This document shows, one piece after another, positions 5,166-5,672 of a stretch of DNA of 5,672 nt (position 1 is the stretch's first letter; every line of letters begins with the position of its first letter). The translations under genes were made by a program, and so were the position numbers. The stretch lies in assembly GCA_003222555.1 (NCBI GenBank), contig QHWL01000329.1:1-5672 (forward strand), given 5' to 3'. The stretch is from Acidobacteriota bacterium (GTDB taxonomy: Bacteria; Acidobacteriota; Vicinamibacteria; Vicinamibacterales; CAVVIG01). Below the pieces are notes generated by a model. That model searched no databases, had not been told where the DNA came from, and saw only the letters and a program-made list of their open reading frames with translations.

Positions 5166-5672
5166 TTACAGGCTGCAGCCTTTCTTGGTTTCTTCAAACC
5201 CGTCGAACAGGCGCCCGGCGTTGGCTCCCGCGAGTGTGTCCAGGCGGTGCGGCTGGCCTTTCTCGACGGTGTAACGTGCGACGGCGCCTTTGGAGCGAAG
5301 GAGTTCCGCTTCCTTCTTCATCTCGCCGTGCCACATGTACTGATCCAATTCGCCGACGTACATGAAGACACACATCTTCGAAATCGCCTGAAGCTTGGCG
5401 GCGCTGGGTTGCCACATGTATCCGGGAAAGGCGGTGACGGAGAGAAAGTACTGCGGATTGGCCGCCGCGACGTGAAATGCGGCGATGCCGCCGTTTGACG
5501 GTCCGGCGACGTGAAACTTGTTTCCCTGGATCTTGTAGTCCGCCAATATCGTTTTCAGAAAGTCAGGGAAGATGCGTGCGCCGTCCTGGAAGAACAACTG
5601 ATCGTCCGGCGCGGCGGGAGCGATGACGATATAGCCGCGCTTCTCAGCCTCAGCACGGAAGTTGCGATTCAG
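5166..5672 (-). CDS. Alpha/beta hydrolase (esterase), C-terminal part, runs off the window
   Basis: The last 168 residues of a serine hydrolase whose 5' end lies beyond base 5672; the frame is open to the window edge. Counting from the first visible residue, YIVIAPAAP (14-22) is a core strand and turn, GPSNGG (57-62) is the GxSxG nucleophile elbow (Ser59), GELDQY (107-112) supplies the acid (Asp110) and GQPHRL (139-144) the histidine (His142). The triad is therefore complete in the right order. The pattern fits the esterase D / PHB-depolymerase-like / phospholipase-carboxylesterase group; dienelactone hydrolase is a weaker alternative. A TTG at 5597 is an internal leucine codon, not a start. 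The oxyanion loop and any signal peptide lie outside the window. The gene converges on the M16 peptidase with a 70-bp gap that has no clear terminator (only weak AACGT/ACGTT arms and a GCGGCCGC palindrome). It shows no close sequence likeness to the esterase at 256-1188. Confidence 0.87.
   Translation of the reverse strand: MNRNFRAEAEKRGYIVIAPAAPDDQLFFQDGARIFPDFLKTILADYKIQGNKFHVAGPSNGGIAAFHVAAANPQYFLSVTAFPGYMWQPSAAKLQAISKMCVFMYVGELDQYMWHGEMKKEAELLRSKGAVARYTVEKGQPHRLDTLAGANAGRLFDGFEETKKGCSL

Noticed and set aside
5595..5597. TTG as start codon of the right-hand hydrolase
   Set aside because: The frame continues with hydrolase-like sequence (YIVIAPAAP) up to the window edge, so the TTG is an internal leucine and the gene is simply cut off.

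Overview
The window is chromosomal-looking, GC-rich DNA from a Gram-negative bacterium. Three of the four genes are exported or probably exported hydrolases or envelope proteins, and the style (small outer-membrane beta-barrel protein, BD-FAE-type esterase, long PqqL-like M16 peptidase, each with its own control region) fits soil or sediment Acidobacteriota or similar phyla. That placement is a guess from gene style, because the window holds no phylogenetic marker.

Layout. 1-255 has no gene. Its first 60 bases are AT-rich (22 G/C of 60). From 119 to 254 the sequence is almost wholly taken up by one large interrupted inverted repeat and three smaller GC-rich stem-loops, with GTTAG/CTAAC-type cores nearby that recall integron attC sites. 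256-1188 (minus) is a secreted alpha/beta-hydrolase esterase with a complete triad, its own Shine-Dalgarno site and a near-consensus sigma70 promoter, next to a 15-bp tandem repeat. 1413-1880 (minus) is a small outer-membrane beta-barrel protein. 1881-2251 is a divergent control region. It contains the first copy and part of the second copy of a 119-bp tandem duplication that covers the ribosome-binding site, start codon and signal-peptide coding region of the next gene. 2252-5095 (plus) is a secreted M16 zinc metallopeptidase of the PqqL type. 5096-5165 is a short convergent gap with no clear terminator. 5166-5672 (minus) is the C-terminal part of a second alpha/beta hydrolase that runs off the window end.

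How the genes relate. All three complete products carry an N-terminal export signal, so they would act in the periplasm, at the outer membrane or outside the cell. Ester hydrolysis plus peptide hydrolysis suggests nutrient scavenging or envelope turnover, but nothing shows a shared pathway. Genes alternate strand and are separated by control regions, so no operon is evident. I see no integrase, transposase, phage gene, RNA gene or CRISPR array, and no convincing new multi-gene system. The two points most worth following are the in-frame duplication at the start of the peptidase gene and the attC-like structured block at 36-262.
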